Shown: positions 1 through 8,429, counted from the first letter of the stretch. The stretch: 45,765 nt of DNA from Bradyrhizobium uaiense (GCF_010811875.1 NZ_VKHP01000045.1:1-45765), one strand, 5' to 3'. A program made the numbers and translations. The notes: generated from the sequence alone by a model not told the origin.

Positions 1-1
1 G

Positions 2-1120
2 CCACCGAGCGGCGACACCTGGCGGATCGGATACAAAATTCCTCCGCAGCCCCGCGCCAAGGACAACTATCCCTGGCATCTCAACAATCGCAACAAGCGG
101 AGCCTGACGCTCGACCTGAAGTCGCCGCATGCTGCCGAGATCCTCGAGCGGCTGGTCAAATGGGCGGACGTCCTGATCGTCAACACACCGCACCCGGCAC
201 GCAAACGACTGAAGCTGAACTACGAGGACGTCAGCGCTTGGAATCCCCGCCTGATCTATGCGGATATCACCGGCTACGGCGACAAGGGTCCCGACGCTGA
301 CTTGCCCGGATTCGATATCACTGCCTATTGGGCACGAAGTGGCCTGCTGTCCCTCACGCGCGACGCCGGCGCACCGCCGACCTTGCCGGTCTCCGGCAGC
401 GGCGATCATGCGACGGCCGTAAGCCTCTATTCGGCCATCGTGACCGCGCTGTATCGGCGCGAGCGGATTGGCCAAGGTTCCTACGTGACGACGTCGCTAC
501 TCGCATCGGGCGTCTGGGCTTGCGGCGTTTCCGTACAGGCAGCGCTCTGCGATGCCCAATTCTATCCGCTGCACGATCGGAAGAGCCCGCCGAACGCGAT
601 CTTCAATGTTTACCAGGCCTCCGACGAGACCTGGTTCCTGATCGTCCTGACTCCCGACCGCTGGCCGGCCTTTGCGACCGGGATCGGCCGTCCGGACCTG
701 CTGTCGGATACCCGCTTCTCGGACGCAGCCAAACTGGTGGCCAACGCAACCCAGCTCACTGCGATCCTCGACGAGGTCTTCAGCGCGCAGCCGATGTCGC
801 ACTGGCACGACGTCTTTGATCACAACCACATCACCTTCGGCGTAGTCCGTGCCCCCCACGAGGTGATCAAGGACCCGCAGCTGCAGGAGAATGACATCGT
901 CGTTCCGCTCGTAGGCGCGGGAGGCAATCTGACGTTCACTGTCAGCAGCCCGTTGAAGGTCCATGGCGTGACCAAGGTCGCGGCTCGCCGCGCCCCCGAG
1001 CTTGGTGAACACAATGCCGAGATCCTGAAACAGCTCGGCTATGACGACAGCCGGGTCGAGGGTCTGCTGGTCAGCGGCGCCGTGCCACGCGCCAAGGAGC
1101 AAAAGCACTCCGCAGCATAG
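2..1120 (+). CDS. CaiB/BaiF family (family III) CoA transferase, 5' end cut off by the window
   Basis: The frame is open from the first bases, so the N-terminus lies outside the window; about 372 residues remain of a family that is usually near 400. Family III enzymes move CoA between an acyl-CoA and a free carboxylate through an aspartyl-CoA thioester. The visible sequence has the family layout: an early SLTLDLKSP stretch, ADVLIVN, LIYADITGYG, then a GFDITAYWARSG block and a SGDHAT motif whose Asp matches the catalytic Asp. These are followed by the YSAIVTALYRRERIGQGSYV segment. An in-frame TTG at 302 could be taken for a start but falls in the middle of the domain. Substrate cannot be read from sequence. 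A separate gene converges on it from the right. Confidence 0.88.
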   Translation, partial: PPSGDTWRIGYKIPPQPRAKDNYPWHLNNRNKRSLTLDLKSPHAAEILERLVKWADVLIVNTPHPARKRLKLNYEDVSAWNPRLIYADITGYGDKGPDADLPGFDITAYWARSGLLSLTRDAGAPPTLPVSGSGDHATAVSLYSAIVTALYRRERIGQGSYVTTSLLASGVWACGVSVQAALCDAQFYPLHDRKSPPNAIFNVYQASDETWFLIVLTPDRWPAFATGIGRPDLLSDTRFSDAAKLVANATQLTAILDEVFSAQPMSHWHDVFDHNHITFGVVRAPHEVIKDPQLQENDIVVPLVGAGGNLTFTVSSPLKVHGVTKVAARRAPELGEHNAEILKQLGYDDSRVEGLLVSGAVPRAKEQKHSAA

Positions 1121-1155
1121 GCCTAGCCGAACGGAACAGGCGTCGGCTGTGACAG

Positions 1156-1611
1156 TCAAAATCTCCGGTGGGCTGCGTCGAGGGCCTCGAATTCCACACG
1201 GCATGCGGTACTGAACTCGCGCAACAGGTCGATTGTGCCGTTGGCGGCCATGTCTCGAAGCTCGGTAAAGCTCTTGTCCGGCTCGAGATAGGTATCGAGA
1301 ATCGTCCTGGCGATCTGATCGGCGCAGTTGACGACCGGATCGCTCGAGAGCACCCGCATCCGGTTGAGCTTGGCGTAAAGACTGACCAGGCTCGGTATGT
1401 CTGCCTCATCGTGCTGGAGCGAGTCGATGTGGCACTTCGAGGCCTCCTCGATGAAGTCCCGGTAAAGGTTTTGCCGCCGGTTTTTCTCATGCGACAGCCA
1501 TTGCGCGCGAAGCTGGACGCGCTGGCTGAGCAGATTGGCAATAAGACTGGTCATTCCGCCGACGGCAGTGCCGGTCAGGGCGGCAATGGCCGAGATGATT
1601 GACGCGTCCAT
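1156..1611 (-). CDS. Small membrane-anchored protein of unknown function
   Basis: A 151-residue protein whose ATG (1611-1609) overlaps the TGA of the upstream NADH dehydrogenase gene by one base (TGATG), a typical sign of translational coupling. The frame stays open further upstream, but that stretch is the shadow of the dehydrogenase C-terminus. Residues about 4-27 (SIISAIAALTGTAVGGMTSL) form one hydrophobic segment. The rest is soluble and mostly helical and begins with a basic patch (RRQNLYRDF), as expected for an N-terminal anchor with a cytoplasmic helical domain. No catalytic motif is recognised. Coupling to a type II NADH dehydrogenase suggests a membrane or respiratory role, but that is inference only. 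Confidence 0.7.
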   Translation of the reverse strand: MDASIISAIAALTGTAVGGMTSLIANLLSQRVQLRAQWLSHEKNRRQNLYRDFIEEASKCHIDSLQHDEADIPSLVSLYAKLNRMRVLSSDPVVNCADQIARTILDTYLEPDKSFTELRDMAANGTIDLLREFSTACRVEFEALDAAHRRF

Positions 1612-2963
1612 CACGACGCCTCTTGTTTGGCCGGCTCGATGGCACGAGGCGCCTCTGCAATCAGCCGCGAGCTGCGTTGGCCGGACAGGTACGACCAGAG
1701 CCATTGCGTCTGCACCCTGAAGCGGTTCTGAAGCTGGGGTAATGCAAGCACGTGGAGGACGGCCCATACAACCCAGGTCGCAAAGCCGCTGGTGCGCAGA
1801 TGGCCGGCCTCCAGGATCGCAAAATTCTTGCCGACGACGGCCATGTTGCCCTTGCTCCGGTAGCGGAACGGGCGGCCGTCCTTGCGTCCCCTGACGCGGT
1901 TCGCGATCAGCCTGCCGACAAACCGCCCCTGCTGGATTGCCGCCTGCGCGACACCTGGCACCGGGCGATCGTCCTGCACCAATGAAGTCGCATCGCCGGC
2001 CACGAATACGTCGCCGGCTTCTGCGATTTCCATGTAGGGACCAACAACGGCGCGCCCTGCCCGGTCAATCCTGGTATTGAGCATTCCGACGACCGGCGAC
2101 GCCGCCACTCCGGCGGTCCACAGCACTGTCGCGCTGGCGATCCGCTCGCCGCCGGCAACGACGCCTAGTTCGTCGACCTTCTCGACCTTGAGGCCGGTCC
2201 TGACTTCGACACCGAGCCTCGCGAGCCGCCGCTCGACCTTCCCCGACAGGGATTCGGTAAAGCTTGGCAGAATACGATTGCCACCATCGACCAGGACAAT
2301 CCGGCTTCGCGCGGGATCGATGCTGCGAAAATTGTTGCGGAGCGTGATCGACACCATGTGCGCAATCGACGCCGCCAATTCGACGCCGGTTGGACCAGCC
2401 CCGACCAGCACAAATGTCATCTGGCGGGCACGCTCGGCATCGTCCTCGGTTGCCTCAGCCAGCTCGAAAGCACTGAGGATCTTGGTCCGGATGTTCTCCG
2501 CCTCATTGAGGCTCTTCAGGCCCGGCGCGTGCAAGGCGAACTCATCATGCCCGAAATAGCTTGGGCGCATCCCTGCGGCCACGACGAGATAGTCGAAGCC
2601 GATCTTGCGGATTCCGAGCCCTGGGTGGCTGGCCTCGACCGTTCGGGCGTCCAAGCTGATCCCTGTGACCTCAGCCAGAACCACGTTGAGATTCTTCTGC
2701 GCAGCTTCAAGCTGCCGTATCGGTGTTGCGATCTCGGACGGGGCCAGGACGGCAGTCGCAACCTGGTAGAGCAACGGCTGAAAGATATGATGGTTGCGCC
2801 GATCGATCAGGACGACTTCAGCATCGGTCCCATTCAATGCGCGCGCAGCGGCAATCCCGGCAAACCCACCACCAATGATTACGATGCGCTTACGCCTTGC
2901 TTGCGGTCCGGCAACCGACGAGCCTCTCGCTTGCGAAAGATCCTCGCTTGAAACGGTGCTCAT
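1611..2963 (-). CDS. ndh: Type II NADH:quinone oxidoreductase (NDH-2), FAD-dependent
   Basis: A 450-residue flavoprotein that would oxidise NADH and reduce membrane quinone without pumping protons. It has two Rossmann dinucleotide folds: FAD-binding IIGGGFAG at about 29-36 and NADH-binding VLVGAGPTG at about 185-193. A third FAD contact, VFVAGDA, lies near 320. The segment HHIFQPLLYQVAT (about 58-70) is characteristic of the NDH-2 family. The C-terminal 50 residues (TWVVWAVLHVLALPQLQNRF) are hydrophobic and amphipathic, as expected for monotopic membrane attachment. It is first in a two-gene unit with the coupled small membrane protein. The assignment is strong at family level; a sulfide:quinone reductase is less likely because no catalytic Cys pair is visible. 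Confidence 0.88.
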   Translation of the reverse strand: MSTVSSEDLSQARGSSVAGPQARRKRIVIIGGGFAGIAAARALNGTDAEVVLIDRRNHHIFQPLLYQVATAVLAPSEIATPIRQLEAAQKNLNVVLAEVTGISLDARTVEASHPGLGIRKIGFDYLVVAAGMRPSYFGHDEFALHAPGLKSLNEAENIRTKILSAFELAEATEDDAERARQMTFVLVGAGPTGVELAASIAHMVSITLRNNFRSIDPARSRIVLVDGGNRILPSFTESLSGKVERRLARLGVEVRTGLKVEKVDELGVVAGGERIASATVLWTAGVAASPVVGMLNTRIDRAGRAVVGPYMEIAEAGDVFVAGDATSLVQDDRPVPGVAQAAIQQGRFVGRLIANRVRGRKDGRPFRYRSKGNMAVVGKNFAILEAGHLRTSGFATWVVWAVLHVLALPQLQNRFRVQTQWLWSYLSGQRSSRLIAEAPRAIEPAKQEAS

Positions 2964-3110
2964 CGGTCTACCTGACGATCTCGCTTGCTGAAGCCGCCTG
3001 GCGTCATCCGAAACGGAGTACGGCGGACCAGCCGATCGCTCTTGGACGGGGTTGTCGCACCTGGAACGCCTTTGTCCCGTTCAATCCGAAACCAATTCAC
3101 GGCATAGGCG

Positions 3111-3302
3111 TTAGTGCGGTCGCGAGCTTTTGCTGTCGTAGACCCAAGCCTCCGCCGGCTTCCAAAAGTGTGTTTGCTCGCAATGCGGACACCTGACCGG
3201 AATGGCAATACTCGGGAGCGCCTCAAAGACCACCGTTTCAGTGTCCAATCAGGTCTGCACCGGCTTCCTGGTCTCCGAACAGCAAATCAATATGTCCGGC
3301 AT
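3111..3302 (-). pseudogene. Small zinc-ribbon protein gene interrupted by an in-frame TGA
   Basis: The minus strand encodes a 63-codon frame starting at ATG 3302-3300, with an AAAGGGG ribosome binding site about 5 nt upstream. It begins MPDILICCSE and ends with a two-Cys knuckle (VRCPHC) followed by EQTHFWKPAEAWVYDSKSS. Codon 18 (3251-3249) is TGA, at the point where the reading VQT-x-LDTETVVFE strongly suggests a Gly codon; GGA to TGA is a single change. Both halves are otherwise in one frame and look intact. I recall short rhizobial proteins of this form, with a CP.C knuckle and a WKP..AW tail. It is most likely a nonsense pseudogene or a sequencing error. Restarting at the TTG or GTG after the stop would drop the first Cys pair. 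Confidence 0.6.
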
Positions 3303-3385
3303 GAGTACCCCTTTCGGGAAACATGGTTCAGTCTTACTCGTTTTGCTAAGCTGTCATCGGCAGAGCTCGGGCTCAGGGACGACGG

Positions 3386-3595
3386 ATGAAAAAATCGGAC
3401 GTAACTTGCCCACGATGTGGCGCTGGTTTTCGAAGATTGGAGCTATGGTCCGAACCTGGAATCAGGGACGAGTATCATTGCCCGGTTTGTGAGACAGCCC
3501 TTGAAATCTTCGATGGAACTAGGCTGATCGCATATCGGCTCACGATCCTGCCTGAACGCGCCCCGGCGCGCGAGCGGGGTCACCCGGCCGCGTAA
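3386..3595 (+). CDS. Small zinc-ribbon protein, 69 residues
   Basis: It starts MKKSDVTCPRCGAGFRR and carries two CxxC knuckles, CPRC at about 8-11 and CPVC at about 32-35. These are spaced as in a rubredoxin-like zinc ribbon, with a short basic tail after them. No enzymatic domain accompanies the ribbon. Such microproteins are common in Bradyrhizobium genomes and have no known function. It is divergent from the broken zinc-ribbon gene at 3111-3302 and convergent with the dodecin gene. Confidence 0.6.
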   Translation: MKKSDVTCPRCGAGFRRLELWSEPGIRDEYHCPVCETALEIFDGTRLIAYRLTILPERAPARERGHPAA

Positions 3596-3641
3596 CACGA
3601 ATGACCCTGCAGCGTGACCGCCAGGCAACCACGGCGCAAGC

Positions 3642-3671
3642 CAACCTCGCCTCGCGAGCGAGGCGAGGTTG
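3642..3671. terminator. Perfect hairpin between convergent genes
   Basis: Arms of 14 bases at 3642-3655 and 3658-3671 (CAACCTCGCCTCGC against its complement) are perfectly paired apart from the turn. The hairpin lies between the ends of the convergent zinc-ribbon and dodecin genes, 46 nt after the first and 9 nt after the second. No long T-run follows on either strand, so it is a probable bidirectional stop or 3'-end stabiliser, not a textbook intrinsic terminator. Confidence 0.6.
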
Positions 3672-3680
3672 AGCAAAAAC

Positions 3681-3896
3681 TCAGGTGCCCTCGAACTTGA
3701 ACGACACGTTCAGCTTGGCGCGATAGGCCTCGACCTTGCCCTTGTCGTCCAGTTGCATGTCGAGCTTGACGACCTCCGCGACACGAAGATCCCGGAGAGA
3801 CTTGGCGGCCTGCTCGACCGCGTTGGCTGCGGCCTTCTCCCAGGAGTCGCTGCTGGTGCCGATCAGCTCAATGACCTTGTAGACGCTCTCAGGCAT
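3681..3896 (-). CDS. Dodecin-family protein lacking the usual flavin-stacking residues
   Basis: A 71-residue protein of the dodecin fold (small dodecameric flavin-binding shells). The ATG at 3896 has GGGAGA 5 nt upstream and gives the family N-terminus MPESVYKVIELIGTSSDSWE. A longer frame is open upstream but lacks a binding site. Where classical dodecins have (D/R)WFEV, whose Trp stacks on the flavin, this one reads RVAEV. Where they have a flavin-contacting Gln in the next strand (YQV), this one reads YRA. The fold is therefore clear, but flavin binding in the usual way is doubtful. It is divergent from the secreted protein at 4157. Confidence 0.85.
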   Translation of the reverse strand: MPESVYKVIELIGTSSDSWEKAAANAVEQAAKSLRDLRVAEVVKLDMQLDDKGKVEAYRAKLNVSFKFEGT

Positions 3897-4156
3897 GTCG
3901 TTCTCCCGTTCGGTATGAAACAGGGAGCAGGTTCTCCCTGCGATCATCAGCCTAGCACTGCATCAAGGCCGCTGGAAAGGACGTCGAGCTCCCTCCCTCG
4001 GACAGCCTGCACCGCGGATTGAAGCAAATTTGAACAAGAGCTTTGTCGGTGGGCGAGATCAGATCGTAGTTCGACGACGTGAAGTGAACGATTTGATCAA
4101 CCCACGCCCCCGTCGATCCGGCAGGGCGACATCGATAATGATCAGGAGATATTTCC

Positions 4157-4516
4157 ATGAGACAGCCTTGGCTTGGAGCCATAGCGACAGGCCTTGTGAT
4201 CGGCCTGGCGCCCGCGGCGCATGCCCGATCTGCCTACGACGGTTGGTGGGACCTTGTCTTTGTAACCCAAGCCGGCGGCTGCGATTCCTCCTATAATTTC
4301 ACTGTCAATGTCTCGAATGGCGTCGTCACCCATCCCAACCTGGTGAAATTCAGAGGATATGTCGCAAAGTCAGGGGCGGTCCGCGCTTCGGTGACGGTTC
4401 ACGAGAAATACGCCTCGGGCGTTGGCCGACTTTCTAGAATCGGTGGCCGCGGCACATGGCGTGGCCACGCCGGAAGCGCGCAATGCTCGGGCTATTGGAC
4501 TGCGCAGCGCAATTGA
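4157..4516 (+). CDS. Small secreted protein of unknown function
   Basis: A 119-residue protein with a clear Sec signal peptide: MRQPW, then a hydrophobic core (LGAIATGLVIGLAPA), and an AHA cleavage site near residue 23. The mature part begins SAYDGWWDLVFVTQAGGCDSS and contains two Cys (about 41 and 110), which could form a disulfide. AGGAG lies 8 nt before the ATG. I recall similar short periplasmic proteins in Bradyrhizobium but know no function for them. An 8-bp palindrome, TTGATCAA, lies about 60 bp upstream. Confidence 0.7.
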   Translation: MRQPWLGAIATGLVIGLAPAAHARSAYDGWWDLVFVTQAGGCDSSYNFTVNVSNGVVTHPNLVKFRGYVAKSGAVRASVTVHEKYASGVGRLSRIGGRGTWRGHAGSAQCSGYWTAQRN

Positions 4517-4734
4517 TCTGCCCGCGGAAGCTCGATGCACGGGTCCGATACGTTGTATCGGCGCCGGACGATCGCGCGAGAGCGATGCGCTGCATAATGC
4601 TCCGATGCATTTCCTACACCGCCTGACAATACAGCAAGGACGTCCTTGAATCGGCAACCGCCTTCACGAGGCCAGCCGGTGCCCCGGGCCAGACTTCGGT
4701 CCGCATATTTGACGCAGCACGCAGGGATAGTCGC

Positions 4735-6387
4735 ATGATCGCCCAATTGACCCTGATAGAGCGACAGCGCGCGATCCTGATCAGCGCCGCCGTCGCCCTG
4801 CTCGGCTTTCTGATGATGCTGGCTGGCCGCGACGATCCGATGGGCGCTCATGGCGCTCTGATCTTCGTCGCGAGCATCCTCATGATCTTCCGCATCGGCG
4901 GCAGCTACTATGCGCCGCCTCCGTCCGACGATCGCCTCAGGCACTACTACGACGATCCAAGCAAGGTCGGTATCGTCATCTCCATGATGTGGGTGATCGT
5001 CGGACTCGGTGTCGGCGACTGGGTCGCCTGGCAGCTGGTCAACCCCGACCTGACCTTCGGCACCGGATGGTCGAGCTTCGGACGGCTGCGGCCGGTCCAT
5101 ACAACGTCCGTGATCTTTGGATTTGGCGGCAACGCACTGATCGCGACGTCGTTCTACGTGCTGCAACGAACGTCTCGCGCGCGGCTGCCGGACCAGGTCA
5201 GCCCGTGGTTCGTGCTGTTCGGGTATAACCTGTTCTGCCTGCTTGCCGTCACCGGCTACATGATGGGCATCACCCAGTCCAAGGAATATGCCGAACCGGA
5301 ATGGTACACCGACATCTGGCTGGTCGTGGTGTGGGTCACCTATTTCATCCTCTATTTGCGCACGCTGGCACGTCGCAAAGAGCCCCACATCTACGTTTCG
5401 AACTGGTACTACATGGCGTTCATCCTGGTGGTGGCGATCCTGCACATCGTCAACAACCTCGCCGTGCCGGTCTCGCTCGGCCACGCCAAAAGCTATTCAG
5501 CCTTCTCCGGCGTGCAGGATGCAATGACCCAGTGGTGGTACGGGCACAACGCTGTGGCGTTCTTCCTGACCGCCGGCTTCCTCGGCATGATGTACTACTT
5601 CCTGCCGATGCGCGCGGGACGGCCGATCTATTCCTACCGGATGTCGATCATCAGCTTCTGGGGCATCACGTTCTTCTACATGTGGGCCGGTTCGCACCAC
5701 CTCCACTACACCGCGCTTCCGCAGTGGGTGCAGACGCTCGGCATGACGTTCTCGCTGATGCTCCTGATCCCGTCCTGGGCGTCGGCCGGCAACGTCCTGC
5801 TGACGCTGAACGGCGCCTGGGACAAGGTCCGAGACGACGCCACGTTGCGTTTCATGATGGTGGCGGGCGTGTTCTACGGGCTGGCGACGTTCGAGGGATC
5901 ATTCATGGCGATCCGCTCGGTGAACTCGCTGTCGCATTACACGGATTGGACCGTGGGCCATGTGCACGTCGGTGCCCTCGGCTGGGTCGCCATGATCACC
6001 TTCGGATCGATCTACGCCTGCGTCCCCTGGCTCTGGAAGCGCGAGCGGATGTATTCGCCGAAGCTCGTCGAAGCCCATTTCTGGCTCGCACTGGCCGGCA
6101 CCGTCATCTACATCTTCGCGATGTGGAATTCCGGCATCATCCAGGGACTGATGTGGCGGACCTACAACGACAGCGGCACACTCGCCTACTCGTTCGTCGA
6201 CACGCTGGTCGCAATGCACCCCTACTACATCGCACGTGCCGTGGGCGGACTGCTGTTCTTGATCGGCGGCTGCCTCGGCGCCTACAACATCTGGAAGACC
6301 ATCGCTGTCCCCGGCGTGACCGAGGAGCATGCCAGCGATCTTCCGCAGCCTGCCTTGGCCGGCGCGCTCAACGCCGCAGCGGAGTGA
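4735..6387 (+). CDS. fixN: cbb3-type cytochrome c oxidase subunit I
   Basis: The catalytic subunit (550 residues) of the high-affinity oxidase used at low oxygen; it reduces O2 at a heme b3-CuB centre in the inner membrane. About 12 membrane segments are visible. Conserved His motifs include PVHTTSVIFGFGGNAL, WWYGHNAVAFF, AGSHHLHYTALP (CuB ligands) and DWTVGHVHVGALGW (heme ligands). It heads a run of eight genes on one strand with minimal gaps. AGGGA precedes the ATG by 7 nt. The 218 bp upstream contain a TTGACG that could serve as a -35 element. I found no FixK/FNR box of the form TTGN8CAA there, which is unexpected for this operon. Confidence 0.97.
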   Translation: MIAQLTLIERQRAILISAAVALLGFLMMLAGRDDPMGAHGALIFVASILMIFRIGGSYYAPPPSDDRLRHYYDDPSKVGIVISMMWVIVGLGVGDWVAWQLVNPDLTFGTGWSSFGRLRPVHTTSVIFGFGGNALIATSFYVLQRTSRARLPDQVSPWFVLFGYNLFCLLAVTGYMMGITQSKEYAEPEWYTDIWLVVVWVTYFILYLRTLARRKEPHIYVSNWYYMAFILVVAILHIVNNLAVPVSLGHAKSYSAFSGVQDAMTQWWYGHNAVAFFLTAGFLGMMYYFLPMRAGRPIYSYRMSIISFWGITFFYMWAGSHHLHYTALPQWVQTLGMTFSLMLLIPSWASAGNVLLTLNGAWDKVRDDATLRFMMVAGVFYGLATFEGSFMAIRSVNSLSHYTDWTVGHVHVGALGWVAMITFGSIYACVPWLWKRERMYSPKLVEAHFWLALAGTVIYIFAMWNSGIIQGLMWRTYNDSGTLAYSFVDTLVAMHPYYIARAVGGLLFLIGGCLGAYNIWKTIAVPGVTEEHASDLPQPALAGALNAAAE

Positions 6388-6392
6388 CGGTC

Positions 6393-7136
6393 ATGTCGTT
6401 GTTCGGCTTTCACTACCGGCTCGAACGCAAGGCGATCGGCCTGACGATCGGCATCATCGCCGCGGCGAGCGTCGGCGGTTTCGTCGAGATCGCACCGCTA
6501 TTCACCATTCACCAGACCGTGGAGGACGCTCCCGGCATGCGGGTCTACACGCCGCTCGAGCTCGCCGGCCGCAACATCTATATCCGCGAGGGCTGCTACG
6601 CCTGTCATTCGCAGATGATCCGCACCTTGCGCGATGACGTCGACCGTTACGGCCCCTACTCGCTGGCGGTCGAGTCCAAATATGACCATCCGATGCTGTG
6701 GGGCTCAAAGCGCACTGGTCCCGACCTCGCTCGGATCGGCGAGAAATATTCAGATCAGTGGCACGTCGCCCACCTGAACAACCCGCGCGATGTGGTCCCC
6801 GTATCGGTGATGCCCGCCTACGGTTGGCTGCTCACGACGGAATTGCGAACCGACGATCTCGACCTTCACCTGAAGGCCCAGCGCAGGGTCGGCGTGCCCT
6901 ATACCGACGATATGATCGCCAATGCCGCGATGGACGCCTACGCCCAGTCCAATCCGGATTCACCGCAGGCGGACGGCGTCATCAAGCGCTACGGCAAGGC
7001 AACCACGATGCGGGCCTTCGACGGGTTGCCCAGCAAACTAACCGAGATGGATGCGCTGGTCGCCTATCTCCAGGTCCTGGGGCGCCTCACCGACGCGGCA
7101 CACAAATCGATCGCGCAGGCGGAGGCCGGCCAATGA
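6393..7136 (+). CDS. fixO: cbb3-type cytochrome c oxidase subunit II (mono-heme)
   Basis: A 247-residue membrane-anchored c-type cytochrome that passes electrons from subunit III to subunit I. One N-terminal membrane anchor (about 14-35) is followed by the heme c motif CYACH at 68-72 and by PVSVMPAYGWL, which supplies the Met axial ligand. The start is 5 nt after the fixN stop. The frame is open far upstream of 6393, but that part is a shadow of fixN. The stop overlaps the fixQ start as ATGA. Confidence 0.96.
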   Translation: MSLFGFHYRLERKAIGLTIGIIAAASVGGFVEIAPLFTIHQTVEDAPGMRVYTPLELAGRNIYIREGCYACHSQMIRTLRDDVDRYGPYSLAVESKYDHPMLWGSKRTGPDLARIGEKYSDQWHVAHLNNPRDVVPVSVMPAYGWLLTTELRTDDLDLHLKAQRRVGVPYTDDMIANAAMDAYAQSNPDSPQADGVIKRYGKATTMRAFDGLPSKLTEMDALVAYLQVLGRLTDAAHKSIAQAEAGQ

Positions 7137-7303
7137 TCATCGAGCACGCGTTCCTCGTCGGTTTCTCGAAGTCGTTCGGCCTGTTCTATCTGGTCGCGCT
7201 GTCGGTTGCCGCGGTGATCTATGCCATGCGGCCGTCGAACAAGAAGCGGTTCGATGAGGCGGCCCAATCGATCCTTCGCGACGAGGCGGGACCATGGCGG
7301 TAG
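7133..7303 (+). CDS. fixQ: cbb3 oxidase small subunit IV
   Basis: A 56-residue single-pass protein, MIIEHAFLVGFSKSF then a membrane segment at about 16-32, with the basic/acidic tail KKRFDEAAQSILRDE typical of CcoQ/FixQ. This subunit stabilises association of subunit III with the oxidase core. It overlaps fixO by 4 nt (ATGA) and fixP by 10 nt, so the order N-O-Q-P is intact and translationally coupled. Confidence 0.93.
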   Translation: MIIEHAFLVGFSKSFGLFYLVALSVAAVIYAMRPSNKKRFDEAAQSILRDEAGPWR

Positions 7304-8178
7304 AGCAACCAGATCGCGACAGCTACACCGGCTATCTCACGACCGGCCATGAATGGAGCGGCCTGAAGGAATTGAACACGCCGGTCCCGCGCGTGCTCTA
7401 TTTCTTCCTGACCTTGGCCTTCCTGTTCTCGGTCGGCTATTGGGTTCTGATGCCGGCCTGGCCGCTTGGCGTGACCTATACCAAGGGCCTGCTGGGCATC
7501 GACCAGCGCACGCTCGTGACAGCTTCGCTGCAGGATGCCGCGCTCGAACGCAGCGTCTGGACCAAGCGGATCGAGACCGAGGACTTCTCCAGGATTCAGT
7601 CCGACGCGCGCCTGATGACGATCGTGCGCGAGACCGGTCACACCCTATTCGGAAATAACTGCGCGGCGTGCCATGGCACGGATGCCAAGGGCGGGCCCGG
7701 ATTCCCGGACCTGACGACGAACTCATGGCTCTGGGGCGGCAAACCGGAGGAAATTTTCAACACCATTCGCGTCGGCGTCAATTCCACGCATCCTGACACG
7801 CATGTCTCCCAGATGCCGGCATTCGGCCGCGACCAGATGCTGCCCCGCCAGGACGTCATCAAGGTGGCGAGCTACATCTACTTGCTGTCGCATCCGCGCC
7901 CGGCGGACATGGATCCCGCGAACATCGAAGCAGGCAAAGCAATCTTCGCCGCCAACTGCGTGGCCTGTCACGGTGCCGACGCAAAGGGCAATCCGGAGCT
8001 GGGAGCTCCCAACCTGACCGATCGCTTCTGGATCTACGGCGGAGACTTCGACACCATCGACACCACCGTGTGGGGCGGCCGCCAGGGTCACATGCCGACC
8101 TGGGAGAGCCGGCTATCCCAGCTCGATCGCAAGATCCTGACACTGTATCTGGTCGACAAGAGGATACCGGGCCCATGA
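7294..8178 (+). CDS. fixP: cbb3 oxidase subunit III (di-heme cytochrome c)
   Basis: 294 residues. The N-terminal cytoplasmic part contains the family motif DGIxE-like HEWSGLKELNTPVPR (about 19-33), one membrane segment follows at about 34-53, and then two cytochrome c domains with CAACH at 123-127 and CVACH at 222-226. Met ligands are likely in VSQMPAFG and QGHMPTWE. It accepts electrons from the bc1 complex or a soluble cytochrome. Its start overlaps fixQ by 10 nt and its stop overlaps the next small gene as ATGA. Confidence 0.96.
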   Translation: MAVEQPDRDSYTGYLTTGHEWSGLKELNTPVPRVLYFFLTLAFLFSVGYWVLMPAWPLGVTYTKGLLGIDQRTLVTASLQDAALERSVWTKRIETEDFSRIQSDARLMTIVRETGHTLFGNNCAACHGTDAKGGPGFPDLTTNSWLWGGKPEEIFNTIRVGVNSTHPDTHVSQMPAFGRDQMLPRQDVIKVASYIYLLSHPRPADMDPANIEAGKAIFAANCVACHGADAKGNPELGAPNLTDRFWIYGGDFDTIDTTVWGGRQGHMPTWESRLSQLDRKILTLYLVDKRIPGP

Positions 8179-8429
8179 CCGACCTCGCGTTCGGGCGGCG
8201 AACGAGCGGCAGAGCAGCCATCGCACTCTGGATCCTGATCGCGTGCGGAGTGATCGCTGTACTCGCGGCCAATGCTCACATGCTTTATCTCGCCTCGACC
8301 TCGCAGCCGCCTTGCGTAGACCATCTCCGCCAGGACGAAGCCGGCGATGCGCCGGGCCAATACCGCGCCGCCGGGTCGTCCTGCTCGCCGTCCGAGATTC
8401 GCCCATCTGCACGAGGAAACGAGCGATGA
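8175..8429 (+). CDS. Small membrane protein inside the cbb3 operon
   Basis: An 84-residue protein whose ATG overlaps the fixP stop (ATGA) and whose stop overlaps the next start (ATGA), so it is translated as part of the operon. Residues about 14-34 (AAIALWILIACGVIAVLAAN) form one membrane segment. A periplasmic-side tail follows with two Cys (PPCVDHL and GSSCSPS) around a RAA segment. It sits where fixG and fixH are found in standard rhizobial operons but resembles neither: there are no ferredoxin Cys clusters and no FixH fold. I recall similar short NAHxxY...PxC proteins in Bradyrhizobiaceae, but no function. A role in oxidase assembly is inference. Confidence 0.75.
   Translation: MTDLAFGRRTSGRAAIALWILIACGVIAVLAANAHMLYLASTSQPPCVDHLRQDEAGDAPGQYRAAGSSCSPSEIRPSARGNER

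Noticed and set aside
1128..1155. GGAAC near 1131 as another EcfG promoter
   Set aside because: No CGTT at 16-17 bp spacing and no gene start follows on that strand.
4646..4659. TTGAATCGGCAA upstream of fixN as a FixK box
   Set aside because: The half-sites are separated by 4 bases where the box needs 6, so it does not fit the FixK/FNR consensus.
5301..6392. Apparent long N-terminal extension of fixO
   Set aside because: The frame is open through fixN, but the residues are Arg/His/Asp-rich shadow sequence; the true FixO start is the ATG at 6393, just after the fixN stop.
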